The notes beneath the pieces were generated by a model. It ran no database searches. It was given only the letters and a program-made list of their open reading frames with translations, and was not told the DNA's origin. A DNA stretch of 64,000 bases from CAZENU01 sp965222125 (lineage in GTDB: Bacteria > Chloroflexota > Dehalococcoidia > Lucifugimonadales > CAZENU01). Below, piece after piece: positions 1-8,739 of the stretch; the stretch's first letter is position 1; each line of letters opens with the position of its first letter. The position numbers were made by a program, and so were the translations under genes. The stretch spans positions 1,178,001-1,242,000 of the forward strand of contig CBDCTC010000006.1 of the NCBI GenBank assembly GCA_965222125.1, in the 5' to 3' direction.

Positions 1-458
1 GCCGCGCTGAAAAGGAACAAAATCAACAGCACGCCCGCTGCGAAGACGAGCCCGAAGTCGATGAGCCGCTCCTTCAGAAACGGCCGCGCCTTGCTTATAC
101 CCCAGGCCGAGTTGATCCCCTTCCGGATCGCGCCGAACATGGCGGTCGACGCCCAGACGATGCCGACCACGCTGACGATCGCGAACTCGTCACGCGCACT
201 GGTCACGTTGTGTATCGTATCGCCGATGAAACTGTGCGACACGGGGATGATGCCGGCGATGGCGTCTACGAGCTTGTCCTCCTCCTCCGCGGTTTCTGGC
301 CCGAATATGTAGCTCAGCCCGATCGTGAGGAACAAGAAGAGCGGGAACATCGAAAACAGCGTGTAGAACGCTATGGCGCCGGCCGAATGCGAGCAGTTCC
401 GGCGCAGGTATTCGCCGATGGCGTCGTAGCAGAACATGGCGAACCGTGCGGCGGTCAA
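1..458 (-). CDS. YihY/BrkB-family inner membrane protein, 3' end off window
   Basis: The N-terminal part of a polytopic membrane protein runs off the left edge, with about 152 residues visible. Early residues include AGAIAFYTLFSMFPLFLFL, the typical YihY/BrkB (formerly called RNase BN) opening, followed by further hydrophobic stretches and a WASTAMFGAIRKGIN segment. I place the start at a TTG (456-458) because a GGAGG lies 6 nt upstream. An in-frame ATG at 435-437 is the alternative and costs 7 residues. The molecular function of this family is not settled. The family call is from motif resemblance. Confidence 0.75.
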   Translation of the reverse strand, partial: MTAARFAMFCYDAIGEYLRRNCSHSAGAIAFYTLFSMFPLFLFLTIGLSYIFGPETAEEEDKLVDAIAGIIPVSHSFIGDTIHNVTSARDEFAIVSVVGIVWASTAMFGAIRKGINSAWGISKARPFLKERLIDFGLVFAAGVLLILFLFSA

Positions 459-625
459 ACCAAGCCTCCAGTACCCGACTGCGAGAGTGTCCGGGGAGGT
501 AGTGAACCGATGTCCGGATGTCGTTCGTCTCCCTTAAGTATATCGCTTTTGCCCAAAGCTTTCTCGCGGCCAAGTTCCGGACCCGCGTCGAGGCGCGCGG
601 CGGCGCGACGGTTCAGGAGCTTCTA

Positions 626-1300
626 CTAATCCTCGATCACCAGCCTGAATGCCAGCGGCGCGACCACGAGGAACGCCGCGTCGAAGGCGGCCAGCAGGGC
701 GATCCAGCGGCCCGTTTCGCGGAACGTCCCGTCGCCCAGCAGCAGGCCAGTGGCCTCGACCGCCGCGACGATCGCTGGCAACGCGGCCGGGAGAAAGAGC
801 AGCGGCAGCATCACCTCTCGCGCCCGGGTGTTGGCGGCCATCGCGGCAAAGACCGTTCCCACCGTGGCGGTCCCCAGCGTCGCCAGCACGGCGATCGGCA
901 GCAGGCCGGGCTCGGCGATGGATACGTCGAACATCACCGCGAACACGGGAAACACAAGCACCTCCACCGCCAGCATGAACAGCGTGTTGGAGGCGACCTT
1001 GCCGAAGAAGACCGCGTCGCGTCCGACCGGCGCGAGCAGGAGTCCGTCCAGTCCGCCGGACTCCATTTCGACTGCGATCGACCGGGTGAGCCCCAGCATC
1101 CCACCGAACGAGATGGCCACCCACAGCACGCCCGGGGCCACGAGCGCGGCGGTGTGCGGCGTGATCTCGATGGCGAAGTTGAACACGACGACGACGAGCA
1201 GCGAGAACACCAGCAACGAGACGACTATGTCCTTGGACCTGGTCTCGAGCACGATGTCCCGCCAGACGATCGCGGCCAGCGGCCGTACGAAGTTTCTCAT
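626..1300 (-). CDS. ccmB: CcmB-like ABC exporter permease
   Basis: Membrane subunit of a CcmAB-type ABC transporter, in which CcmAB drives release of holo-CcmE during cytochrome c maturation. The 224-residue length is close to the usual ~220. About six hydrophobic segments are visible, starting at residues 24-44, and the FGGMLGLTRSIAVEMESGGLDGLLLAP region is the CcmB signature area between TM2 and TM3. The gene starts inside the end of ccmA with a 4-nt ATGA overlap, so the two are translationally coupled. No other ccm genes are visible, so the link to haem export is inference from homology. Confidence 0.85.
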   Translation of the reverse strand: MRNFVRPLAAIVWRDIVLETRSKDIVVSLLVFSLLVVVVFNFAIEITPHTAALVAPGVLWVAISFGGMLGLTRSIAVEMESGGLDGLLLAPVGRDAVFFGKVASNTLFMLAVEVLVFPVFAVMFDVSIAEPGLLPIAVLATLGTATVGTVFAAMAANTRAREVMLPLLFLPAALPAIVAAVEATGLLLGDGTFRETGRWIALLAAFDAAFLVVAPLAFRLVIED

Positions 1301-2025
1301 GCTCGCCCTCCCGTGTGCCGGAAGTAGGCGTCGCGGACGGCGTCGACCGCGTCGGGCGAGACCTCAGATTCACGGTAGACGATTTTGCCGCGGGACAGGA
1401 TGACCAGACTGTCGCCGATCGCGAGCCCGCGTTCCAGGTCGTGCGTGGTCAGGAGGACGGAGCGCGTGGGATGTGCACCCCCGCCGACGGCCGCGTCGAG
1501 GAGTTGGAGCGCCTCCTGGTCCAGGCCGCTCTCGGGCTCGTCCATGACCAGCACGGCCGGACCGTGAAGCAGCGCCCTGGCTATGCTGAACCGCTTCCGA
1601 AAGCCGTGTGAGAGTGTGCCGGCGCGCTGTCTGAGCCGGTCGGTGATGCCGAGAAGAGCGGAGACCTCGGCTATCCGGTCGTCGACGCGGTCGAGCCCGA
1701 ACATCCGGCCGAAGAAGGCGAGGTTCTCGTAGCCGGTGAGGCCGTCGTACAGCAGCGCGTCGTGGGTCACGACTCCGATGTGGCGGCGCGCGCGCTCCGG
1801 GTGATCGGCCAGATGGATCCCGGCTATGCTGATCCGGCCTTCGTCGGGCCGCGCGAGTCCGGCGAGGATTCGCACCAGCGTCGTCTTGCCTGACCCGTTG
1901 GGCCCAAGGACGGTGAGCACCCGTCCCCAGGGAATCCGCAGGTCCAGGTCGCGCAGTACCTGCGTCCGGGCGTATGCCTTGCTCAGGCCGCTTACCTCTA
2001 CGGCGAAGCCGTCCGGCGCCGTCAT
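1297..2025 (-). CDS. ccmA: CcmA-like ABC transporter ATPase
   Basis: ATP-binding subunit partnering CcmB. Walker A is GPNGSGKTT (about residues 41-49), Walker B with catalytic Glu is VLVMDEPESGLD, and the H-loop is TTHD. The ABC signature is degenerate, LSHGFRKR instead of LSGGQ-like. An ATG at 2082 would add 19 residues, but a TATAAT on this strand (2086-2091) lies just 3 nt before it. Transcription would then begin at or after that codon, so I prefer the ATG at 2025. The gene is divergent from queF. Confidence 0.82.
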   Translation of the reverse strand: MTAPDGFAVEVSGLSKAYARTQVLRDLDLRIPWGRVLTVLGPNGSGKTTLVRILAGLARPDEGRISIAGIHLADHPERARRHIGVVTHDALLYDGLTGYENLAFFGRMFGLDRVDDRIAEVSALLGITDRLRQRAGTLSHGFRKRFSIARALLHGPAVLVMDEPESGLDQEALQLLDAAVGGGAHPTRSVLLTTHDLERGLAIGDSLVILSRGKIVYRESEVSPDAVDAVRDAYFRHTGGRA

Positions 2026-2085
2026 GCCGGTTCCGAGGCCGAATGCAATCGCTTCGGGGATTTGGTCTTGGTCATACCCCATTGT

Positions 2086-2091
2086 ATTATA
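2086..2091 (-). promoter_or_regulatory. -10 box upstream of ccmA
   Basis: A perfect TATAAT on the minus strand lies in the 41-nt gap between the divergent ccmA and queF genes. No good -35 is visible at 17 nt. The position implies a very short or absent leader for the ATG at 2082, which is why a downstream start is favoured for ccmA. Confidence 0.45.
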
Positions 2092-2123
2092 GGTCGGTAG
2101 TCCTGGTTGGCGGAGGCGGCCGA

Positions 2124-2549
2124 ATGTCGAGCATACAGGCGTTGCAGGAGCGGTACGAGCAGTTGGACCGCCGATTCGAGACGCGGCCCGAGAGCGCCGT
2201 CGATTCGGGGTGCCTTCTTGCGTTCGACTACGACTATACCGGCAGCCAGGCCGAGGTCGTGATCGACACCGAGGAGTTCACGGCCGTCTGCCCATGGACA
2301 GGCCTGCCCGACTTCGGCAAGCTGACCATCAGCTACGTGCCGGACAGCCAGTGCATCGAGCTCAAGAGCCTCAAGTACTACCTGCTCTCCTACATGGGCG
2401 TCGGCATCGTCCACGAGCACGCCGCCAACCGGATTCTGCTCGACCTGGTTGGCATCTGCCGACCGGCGCGCATGTCGGTCGAGCTCGACTACAACGTCCG
2501 CGGCGGGCTGCACGCCTGTGTCACCGTCAACTACGAGCGGGACGCGTAA
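2124..2549 (+). CDS. queF: NADPH-dependent 7-cyano-7-deazaguanine reductase (type I QueF)
   Basis: Reduces preQ0 to preQ1 in the cytoplasm during queuosine synthesis. The 141-residue protein is the short, single-domain QueF type. The nucleophilic Cys is in VCPWTGLPDFG, and the family signature ELKSLKYYLLSYMGVGIVHE follows. An ATG at 2124 with a GGAGG-like site 9 nt upstream gives a canonical N-terminus. The same frame is open further upstream but overlaps ccmA. It leads a queF-queC-queE block on the plus strand. Confidence 0.93.
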   Translation: MSSIQALQERYEQLDRRFETRPESAVDSGCLLAFDYDYTGSQAEVVIDTEEFTAVCPWTGLPDFGKLTISYVPDSQCIELKSLKYYLLSYMGVGIVHEHAANRILLDLVGICRPARMSVELDYNVRGGLHACVTVNYERDA

Positions 2550-2585
2550 CGGCGGAGTGCGTATGCTGCCCCGCGCGAAGCCCTC

Positions 2586-3323
2586 ATGACCAGCTTCGCC
2601 GTAACCCTGCTCTCCGGAGGCCTGGACTCCACCACCGTCACGGCTTACGCGAAGTCGCGCTCGGAGCGGCTCACCGCCATCACGTTCCAGTACGGGCAGA
2701 CGCACAGCCGAGAGTTGGTGAGCGCGTCCGAGGTTGCGGGCCGGCTGGGGGTCGACCACAAGCTTGTGGACATATCGTTCCTCGGCGAAGTGGCGTGGTA
2801 CTCCGCGCTGACCAATCCGGACGCCTTCCCACTGCCGACCGACCGAGAGCCCAGAGAGATGGGCGCCAGCATCCCCATCACCTACGTGCCGCTTCGCAAC
2901 ACGACGTTCGTGGCGCTGGCCGCCGCCTACCTGGAGAGCCAGGTCCTGTACTCCATCGAGGTCGAGGGGGTCGCGAGCGACGCAGTGTCCGCGGCCGTCT
3001 ACATGGCGCCGAACGTGCTCGACTACAGCGGGTATCCGGACTGCCGGCCGGAGTTCTTCGCGCAGATGTCGCGGACGATCCGCTACGGCAGCAAGCTGGG
3101 CGCGGAGTACGGCTTGGACATCCGAATAGAGACGCCGATCATCGAGCTGTCCAAGGCCGAGATCGTTCGAATGGCGGTCGACCTCGGCGCGCCGCTGGCG
3201 CACACCTGGAGCTGCTACGCCGGGGGCGAGCGGCCGTGCGGCGCCTGCGATAGCTGCGTCCTGCGCGCCAAGGGCTTCGAGGAAGCGGGCGTTCCGGACC
3301 CGGCGCTGTTTGACCGATGCTGA
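2586..3323 (+). CDS. queC: 7-cyano-7-deazaguanine synthase
   Basis: Converts 7-carboxy-7-deazaguanine to preQ0 with ATP and ammonia. The PP-loop LLSGGLDST is at residues 9-17. A C-terminal Cys cluster (CYAG, CGACDSC) supplies the zinc site. The length of 245 residues is slightly above the family norm of ~225-240. It overlaps queE by 7 nt, suggesting translational coupling. Confidence 0.95.
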   Translation: MTSFAVTLLSGGLDSTTVTAYAKSRSERLTAITFQYGQTHSRELVSASEVAGRLGVDHKLVDISFLGEVAWYSALTNPDAFPLPTDREPREMGASIPITYVPLRNTTFVALAAAYLESQVLYSIEVEGVASDAVSAAVYMAPNVLDYSGYPDCRPEFFAQMSRTIRYGSKLGAEYGLDIRIETPIIELSKAEIVRMAVDLGAPLAHTWSCYAGGERPCGACDSCVLRAKGFEEAGVPDPALFDRC

Positions 3324-4024
3324 AGGTCAGCCGCATGCCGTCCGGGGAGCCCGAGATATTTCACTCCATACAGGGCGAGGGGGTCTCTGCCGGGAGGCCC
3401 TCGGTGTTTCTGCGGCTGGCCACCTGCAACCTGACCTGCTCGTGGTGCGACACGAAGTACACCTGGGACTGGGAGCGGTACGACTACCGTGATCAGATAG
3501 TGACGCTGGACACTTCAGACGTTCAGCGGCGACTCGATACCATGCCCTGCCGCCACCTGGTGGTCACGGGGGGCGAGCCCATGCTCCAGCAGGCGGAGCT
3601 GGCGCCCCTGGCGCGGTCGCTGAGCGACGGAGGCTGGTCGATCGAGGTCGAGACCAACGGCACGATTGCGCCTGACGAAGAGATGGCCGCCGCCGTCTCG
3701 CAGTGGAACGTCTCGCCCAAAACGGCCAACTCCGGCAACCGAGAGCACCGGCGCGAGGACTCCGACGCGCTGCGGGCCTTCGCGGCGCTGCCCGAAGTCT
3801 ACTTCAAGTTCGTCGTGGCCGATCCCGCCGACGTCGACGAGGTGGCCGCTCTGGTCGAGCGACACCGACTACCTGAGAGCCGTGTCCTGCTGATGCCCGA
3901 GGGAACGACCGCGAAGGCCATCCGCGAGCGGGGAGAGTGGGTCGCCGAGCAGTGCGTCCGGAGAGGCTACCGCTTCACGACGCGGCTGCACATCGTCCTT
4001 TGGGGGGACGAGCGCGGGCGCTAG
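3317..4024 (+). CDS. queE: 7-carboxy-7-deazaguanine synthase (radical SAM)
   Basis: Radical SAM enzyme that contracts 6-carboxy-tetrahydropterin to 7-carboxy-7-deazaguanine. The cluster motif CxxxCxxC is C37, C41, C44 within ATCNLTCSWCDTKYTWDW. The SAM-binding GGEP motif is VVTGGEPMLQ. At 235 residues it has the usual length. Start ATG at 3317 lies inside the end of queC. QueD, which makes the substrate, is not encoded next to these genes and must be supplied elsewhere. Confidence 0.95.
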   Translation: MLKVSRMPSGEPEIFHSIQGEGVSAGRPSVFLRLATCNLTCSWCDTKYTWDWERYDYRDQIVTLDTSDVQRRLDTMPCRHLVVTGGEPMLQQAELAPLARSLSDGGWSIEVETNGTIAPDEEMAAAVSQWNVSPKTANSGNREHRREDSDALRAFAALPEVYFKFVVADPADVDEVAALVERHRLPESRVLLMPEGTTAKAIRERGEWVAEQCVRRGYRFTTRLHIVLWGDERGR

Positions 4025-4071
4025 AGAAGACGAGAGCCCCTCTATCCTGGCCGCCGCCGGGACGCCTGGCG

Positions 4072-4386
4072 CTACTCGCCCATGCCTACGAGGATGTCGT
4101 CGCCGTCCACTCGCACGGGATACGCCTTGACCGGGTCGGCGGCCGGGGGAGCCGTGCTCTCACCGGACTTCAGGTTAAACTGGGCGCCGTGCAACGGGCA
4201 CTCCACCTGCCCGTCTTCGACCCAGCCCTGGGAGAGCGGCCCACCTTCGTGGGTGCACTCCTCGCCGATGGCGTAGAACTCGCCGTCGAGCCTGGCCAAC
4301 AGCACCTGCTCGTCTCCTACGTCCACCTGCATCGTCTCGTCGTCTTCCAGATCGCCAACCGACGCCACTCTGACGAACTCTCCCAT
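4072..4386 (-). CDS. Rieske-type [2Fe-2S] ferredoxin
   Basis: Small soluble Rieske protein (104 residues), probably an electron carrier for an oxygenase or reductase. Cluster ligands are C44/H46 (CTHEGG) and C63/H66 (CPLHGAQF). The start at 4386 is chosen because GGAGGG lies 9 nt upstream; an ATG 27 nt further upstream is possible. It is convergent with queE and has no oxygenase partner beside it. NirD-like or dioxygenase ferredoxin roles cannot be distinguished. Confidence 0.88.
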   Translation of the reverse strand: MGEFVRVASVGDLEDDETMQVDVGDEQVLLARLDGEFYAIGEECTHEGGPLSQGWVEDGQVECPLHGAQFNLKSGESTAPPAADPVKAYPVRVDGDDILVGMGE

Positions 4387-4532
4387 CGCTGACTGCCCTC
4401 CACATTCGGCCATCCGTATTTGTCGACCAGTACGAGCGCCATTATATCGTCTGCCCGCCGGGATACAACGCCTCTGTCATCGGCCCTGCGGTGGTGTATT
4501 ATTATTCATACGCTACCGTCCATGTACACAGG

Positions 4533-4561
4533 TTGACACAGACCAGACCGCCGGATATAGT
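4533..4561 (+). promoter_or_regulatory. Consensus sigma-70-type promoter of comEA
   Basis: TTGACA (4533-4538) and TATAGT (4556-4561) are separated by exactly 17 nt, 33 nt before the comEA start codon. This is one of the best promoters visible in the window, unusual for a competence gene that is often inducible. Confidence 0.7.
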
Positions 4562-4594
4562 CCCGCCAACCTCAGCCCCACGCGTGCCCGCCGC

Positions 4595-5146
4595 ATGAGG
4601 CTAGCATCGCAGGCCGTCTTTGTAGTGGCGGCCGCAGCGGCCGTGGCGGGTGTCTTATACCTTCTGGTCAGCGCTTCGACGCCCTCGGACGGCATAGAGA
4701 TTGTGCTTCCCACCCAGGCGCCCAGCGATATCCAGGTGTACGTCACTGGCGCTGTGCGTGAGCCTGGAGTCTACACGGTTGGCGCCAACGTGCGTCTGGC
4801 CGTCGCCGTCGAGGCGGCGGGCGGCGCGACCGACGAGGCCGACCTGGACGCGGTGAATCTCGCCGCTCGGCTCGTGGACGAGGCCCACTGGCACATTCCA
4901 ACGCGTGGCGAGGCTTCAGCGCCGGCGCAACAGGTCGGCAAGGCCGCCACGGGCAAGATCGACATAAACTCCGCGGACGTCGACTCGCTCGTATATCTAC
5001 CCCAAATCGGCGGTGTCAGGGCGGCGGCGATAGTCGCGCACCGCGAGGCCAACGGCCCGTTTGCTTCCACCGAGGACCTCTTGAATGTCACGGGCATAGG
5101 CCCGGCGACCCTGGAGGCCATTCGCGACCTGATCGAGGCCCGCTGA
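4595..5146 (+). CDS. comEA: ComEA family DNA-binding competence protein
   Basis: Membrane-anchored DNA receptor for transformation. An N-terminal hydrophobic anchor (residues 8-26) is followed by an SLBB-type domain starting IQVYVTGAVREPGVY, then a C-terminal helix-hairpin-helix DNA-binding domain (about residues 118-183) with KIDINSADVDSL and NVTGIGPATLEAIRDLI. The length of 183 residues suits the family. It sits 62 nt upstream of comEC, the transport channel for the same process. Confidence 0.92.
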   Translation: MRLASQAVFVVAAAAAVAGVLYLLVSASTPSDGIEIVLPTQAPSDIQVYVTGAVREPGVYTVGANVRLAVAVEAAGGATDEADLDAVNLAARLVDEAHWHIPTRGEASAPAQQVGKAATGKIDINSADVDSLVYLPQIGGVRAAAIVAHREANGPFASTEDLLNVTGIGPATLEAIRDLIEAR

Positions 5147-5208
5147 TCGCACCGGACGGCAAGCCGCATGCCCTACGGTAGCTTCGACCCGTCCCTCTAC
5201 ACTCTCAC

Positions 5209-7635
5209 ATGCATCTTCTCGTACTAGCCGCCGCCTTCACCGCCGGGGTCTACCTCGGCGGACGCGTAGAAATGCCGGCGGAGGTCGTCGGCCTCTTCGG
5301 GCTGGCCGCGGTGCTTTGCGTGGTAGGGACGGTGGTCCGAAGGCGGGGCGTGTTGCCCGCGTTCGTCGCGTTGGCCGTGTTGGTCGGCGTGGCTCGGACT
5401 GGCGCCGGCGGCGATGACGCCGCTGCGGCGTACCTCGCCTTCCATGGGCAGCGCGGCGTGCAGATCGAGGGCGTCGTGGACGGCGACCCGGAGGCTGCGG
5501 GCCAGTCGCTCAGATTCCCGTTCTCCGTCGAACGGATCGCCGCGGACGGAGCCTCGACCGAGGAGCCGGGCAGGGTGCTGGTCACGGTGAGTCCGTCGGT
5601 CGAGCTCGTCCGGGCGCGCTCGACGGCCCCGATCCGGGCCGGCGACCGCCTCCTGCTGTCGGGCACGATCGAGCGGCCGCCGCCAGGGACGGAGGGCTTC
5701 GACTATCCGGCCTATCTGGCCAGTCAGGGCATCGCCGCCCTGGTGTCGTTCCCCGAGGTCGAGCTGCTGCGAGAGGCGGAAGGCCCCGGTACGTGGCTGG
5801 CAGGTGCGCGAAGAGCGCTAGCCCGTTCGCTCGATGCGGTCGTCCCGGAACCTCAGTCGGCGATGGGCCAGGCGCTGCTGCTGGGCAACCGGGACAACCT
5901 GCCGGACGACCTCCTGGAGGACTTCCGCGCGACCGGCGCATCGCATCTGCTGGCGATATCGGGCCTGCACATGACCGTGGTGCTGGGCATAGTGCTGGCC
6001 GTCTCGAGCTGGGCCCTTGGCCGTCGCGGACAGCTCTACCTGTTACCGCCTCTTGCGGCGATGTGGGCGTATGCGCTGCTGGCCGGGATGCCGCCGTCGG
6101 CCGAACGCGCGGCCATCATGGGAACGGTGTACCTTGCCGCCTTCGCGCTGGGACGGCCGCGGAGCGTCCTTCCCGCCCTAGGGCTGGCGGCGGCTGTCAT
6201 GGTGGCGGTGGACCCCGACGTCCTGTCGGCCCCGTCGTTCCAGCTCAGCTTCGCCGCCATGGCGGGCATCGCTACGCTTGCCGAGCCGGTCGCGTCCCGC
6301 CTGAGGCCCGTCTTCGGAGCGGAGGATGAACGTGGCGATTCTCCGAGGCCCCTGGTGCAATTCGTGGTCTCGTCGGCGGCAACTACGGCCGCCGCGACGG
6401 TCGCGACGCTGCCGCTGGTGGCGTTTCACTTTGAGCGCGTGTCGGTGGTCGGCCTGCCGGCCACGCTCGTGACCCTGCCTGTCATGCCGCTCGTGCTGAT
6501 GGCCCACGGCGCCGCCGGCCTGGCCGGCCTCGTTTCGACCGAGCTGGCCCAGCCGTTCGGGTGGGTTGCATGGATCACGACCGCGTACCTTACCGGCGTG
6601 GTGGGCCTGATCGCCCGGCTACCGGGGACGGCGTTCCAGACGGGCGCCATCGCGCCGGTCCTGGTCGTCGCCTACTACGTCGCGCTCATTGGGATATATC
6701 TGCGCCGGCCACTCCGCGAGGTGGCGGCCCGGGCCTTGGACGGCATCCGCGGCATCGGGCCCGCGCTGGACCACGCGGTGTCGTGGTGGATGGCCGGACC
6801 GGCCGCCGCGGTTGCGGCGCTCGTTTGGGCCGCCGCCCTTTTTCTGCCCGACGGCGACCTTCACGTCACCTTCGCCGACGTGGGGCAGGGCGACATGGCC
6901 GTGGTCACCACGCCCGGCGGACGGACCATCGTCGTCGACGGTGGTCCCAGCCCGATAGTCGCGGCCAGGGCCGTCGCCGGCGAGCTGCCGTTCTGGCGGC
7001 GTCACGTCGATCTCGTGGTGTTGACCCATCCACACGGAGACCACGTGTCCGGCCTGACCGAGGTTCTGGGACGGTACGAAGTGGTTCGGATACTGGAACA
7101 CCCGGTGACGTACGAATCCGGTGTATACGAGGCCTGGCGTTCGGCGGTCGACATGGAGGACGCCGTAGTCACGCACGCCAGGGCCGGGCAGTCGATCGTC
7201 ACCGACGACGGGGTCTTGATACAGGTGCTCGGGCCGCCGGACAGCCTGATCGGCGGCCCGGACCCGGACGTCGACAACGCGTCGGTCGTGCTTCGGATCG
7301 TCTACGGGGAAGTCTCGTTCCTGCTGGCTGCGGACCTGTTCGCCCCTGGGGAGCGCGCGCTCGTCGCCGGCGCTTCGACGCTGGACAGCGACGTGTTGAA
7401 GGTCGCGCACCACGGCAGCCGCGGCTCGTCGACCGAGGGGCTTCTGGCCGCCGTCAGCCCGACGGCTGCTGTTATCTCCTCGGGGCAGGACAATCGTTTC
7501 GGCCATCCTCACCTGGAAACGATGGAAGCGCTCAGCCGTCACGTCGGGCCCGGCATGGTCTTCTTGACCAGCGCAAGCGGCAGCGTGGAGTTCGTCACGG
7601 ACGGCAAGCGGCTCACCGTCCGCCCGGAGCGGTAG
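5209..7635 (+). CDS. comEC: ComEC/Rec2 DNA internalization channel
   Basis: Polytopic inner-membrane protein that passes single-stranded DNA into the cell. Full length at 808 residues. The N-terminus is hydrophobic with a DUF4131-like region, then the Competence core (ATGASHLLAISGLHM is the hallmark) with many TM segments. A C-terminal metallo-beta-lactamase domain has the motif HPHGDH starting at H607. All three domains and the zinc motif are intact, so natural transformation capacity is plausible, although pilus genes are not in the window. Confidence 0.95.
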   Translation: MHLLVLAAAFTAGVYLGGRVEMPAEVVGLFGLAAVLCVVGTVVRRRGVLPAFVALAVLVGVARTGAGGDDAAAAYLAFHGQRGVQIEGVVDGDPEAAGQSLRFPFSVERIAADGASTEEPGRVLVTVSPSVELVRARSTAPIRAGDRLLLSGTIERPPPGTEGFDYPAYLASQGIAALVSFPEVELLREAEGPGTWLAGARRALARSLDAVVPEPQSAMGQALLLGNRDNLPDDLLEDFRATGASHLLAISGLHMTVVLGIVLAVSSWALGRRGQLYLLPPLAAMWAYALLAGMPPSAERAAIMGTVYLAAFALGRPRSVLPALGLAAAVMVAVDPDVLSAPSFQLSFAAMAGIATLAEPVASRLRPVFGAEDERGDSPRPLVQFVVSSAATTAAATVATLPLVAFHFERVSVVGLPATLVTLPVMPLVLMAHGAAGLAGLVSTELAQPFGWVAWITTAYLTGVVGLIARLPGTAFQTGAIAPVLVVAYYVALIGIYLRRPLREVAARALDGIRGIGPALDHAVSWWMAGPAAAVAALVWAAALFLPDGDLHVTFADVGQGDMAVVTTPGGRTIVVDGGPSPIVAARAVAGELPFWRRHVDLVVLTHPHGDHVSGLTEVLGRYEVVRILEHPVTYESGVYEAWRSAVDMEDAVVTHARAGQSIVTDDGVLIQVLGPPDSLIGGPDPDVDNASVVLRIVYGEVSFLLAADLFAPGERALVAGASTLDSDVLKVAHHGSRGSSTEGLLAAVSPTAAVISSGQDNRFGHPHLETMEALSRHVGPGMVFLTSASGSVEFVTDGKRLTVRPER

Positions 7636-7641
7636 ATCGCG

Positions 7642-7670
7642 TTGACGAAGGCACATATGTTCTGTATTAT
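7642..7670 (+). promoter_or_regulatory. Promoter of the mntA-hepT locus
   Basis: TTGACG (7642-7647), 17-nt spacer, TATTAT (7665-7670). It lies just after comEC and points into the Mod remnant and the MntA-HepT pair, leaving about 145 nt of leader. It would still drive the toxin-antitoxin genes after decay of the flanking restriction genes. Confidence 0.6.
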
Positions 7671-7821
7671 CATCCACCGTCGGTTACGTGCGGCGAGGCC
7701 GCTTCGCATGCCATAGACGGCGCACCGCGCCGCGGGCACGCGTGCTTGCGCGGGCCTACCGGGGACGATACAGTTTCGCCCGTCACTCACGAGACGGAGC
7801 GAGGATGGTAGGAATGGCGTC

Positions 7822-8094
7822 ATGACAAGCGAGTCCGCCGTCGGAGAAGCTCACCTTCTGCAGTTCCAACAGCTACTGCGGGAGCTGTTCCAGTTCGACT
7901 GCGCCGACCTCGACTTCGGCATCTACCGCATCATGAACCACAAGCGGGAGGCCGTCGAGAAGTTCATGAGCAAGGATTTGTCCAATCGCATAGTTGCCGA
8001 TCTGGAAAGCGGCGCCGTCGATCGTGACGCGCGGGTCGCCGCAGCGGTAGAGGCGATCTTCAAGGCGCGGATGTTCGCTGGAGCACACCCTTGA
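7822..8094 (+). pseudogene. N-terminal remnant of a Mod-type DNA methyltransferase
   Basis: A 90-codon ORF whose sequence (LLRELFQFDCADLDFGIYRI, MNHKREAVEKFM) matches my recollection of the N-termini of large type III-like site-specific DNA methyltransferases. The catalytic NPPY/DPPY region is absent because the frame ends in TGA after 90 residues. It is read here as a truncated Mod gene at the start of a defence operon. An independent small protein is possible but less likely. Its stop overlaps the start of mntA. Confidence 0.6.
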
Positions 8095-8402
8095 ATCCTG
8101 GAATCGAGATTCCGATGGACAGGATCGCTGAATTCTGTCAACGCAACCGCATCCGCCGCCTCGCCCTGTTCGGTTCAGTGCTGCGCGACGACTTCACACC
8201 CGAAAGCGACGTAGACGTGCTCGTCGAGTTCGAGCCCGGCACACGGGTGGGCTTTGCGTTCGTCACCGTGCAGGACGAGCTTTCGAATATACTCGGGCGG
8301 CGAGTTGACATGAGCACCTTCGAGGGAGTCGAAGGAAGCCGCAACTGGTTGCTCAGAGCGGAGATACTCGATTCGACAGAGGTCGTGTATGAGCAGGCGT
8401 GA
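8091..8402 (+). CDS. mntA: MntA-type minimal nucleotidyltransferase antitoxin
   Basis: Antitoxin of the MNT-HepT family, which AMPylates its cognate HEPN toxin. The nucleotidyltransferase motif is complete: GSVLRDDFTPESDVDVLVEF, with Gly-Ser and the paired Asp residues of GSx10DxD, near residues 29-48. At 103 residues it has the usual size. Start is TTG 8091 (overlapping the previous stop) or ATG 8115. It overlaps hepT by 14 nt. Confidence 0.88.
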   Translation: MNPGIEIPMDRIAEFCQRNRIRRLALFGSVLRDDFTPESDVDVLVEFEPGTRVGFAFVTVQDELSNILGRRVDMSTFEGVEGSRNWLLRAEILDSTEVVYEQA

Positions 8403-8739
8403 TGACGCGGTGTTCCTCGTGGATATGCTGAACCACGCCCGTGAAGCCGTCGAGTTACTGGGAAACGCCAGCTCGAACGACTTGAAGAGCGACCGCGTAA
8501 CTGAGCTGGCCCTGCGAAAGCTGGTGGAGGTCGTGGGCGAGGCCGCCAACAGGGTCTCTCCGACTACACGTCAGCGCCACCCTGAAATCGCCTGGCCTCA
8601 GATCATCGGTGTGCGCAACAGGCTGGTCCACGGCTACGATGTCGTCGACCTGAGCATCCTCCGGGATATCGTGCAGAACGATCTGCCGCCGCTGGTCGAG
8701 CAGTTGACGTCAATTGTTGGGGAAGGACCCCGGCGATGA
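8389..8739 (+). CDS. hepT: HepT-like HEPN ribonuclease toxin (DUF86)
   Basis: Toxin partner of MntA. The HEPN RNase motif R-x4-H-x-Y is present as RNRLVHGY, the site whose Tyr is AMPylated in characterised pairs. Length (116 residues) and the fold-typical helical pattern fit the family. Its stop overlaps the ATG of a decayed downstream gene (ATGA, 8736-8739), so the pair was once the middle of a longer operon. Confidence 0.88.
   Translation: MSRRDDAVFLVDMLNHAREAVELLGNASSNDLKSDRVTELALRKLVEVVGEAANRVSPTTRQRHPEIAWPQIIGVRNRLVHGYDVVDLSILRDIVQNDLPPLVEQLTSIVGEGPRR

Noticed and set aside
8091..8094. Read-through of the Mod remnant stop (TGA) as Sec
   Set aside because: The frame after it encodes mntA in a different frame, and no redox motif or hairpin is present.
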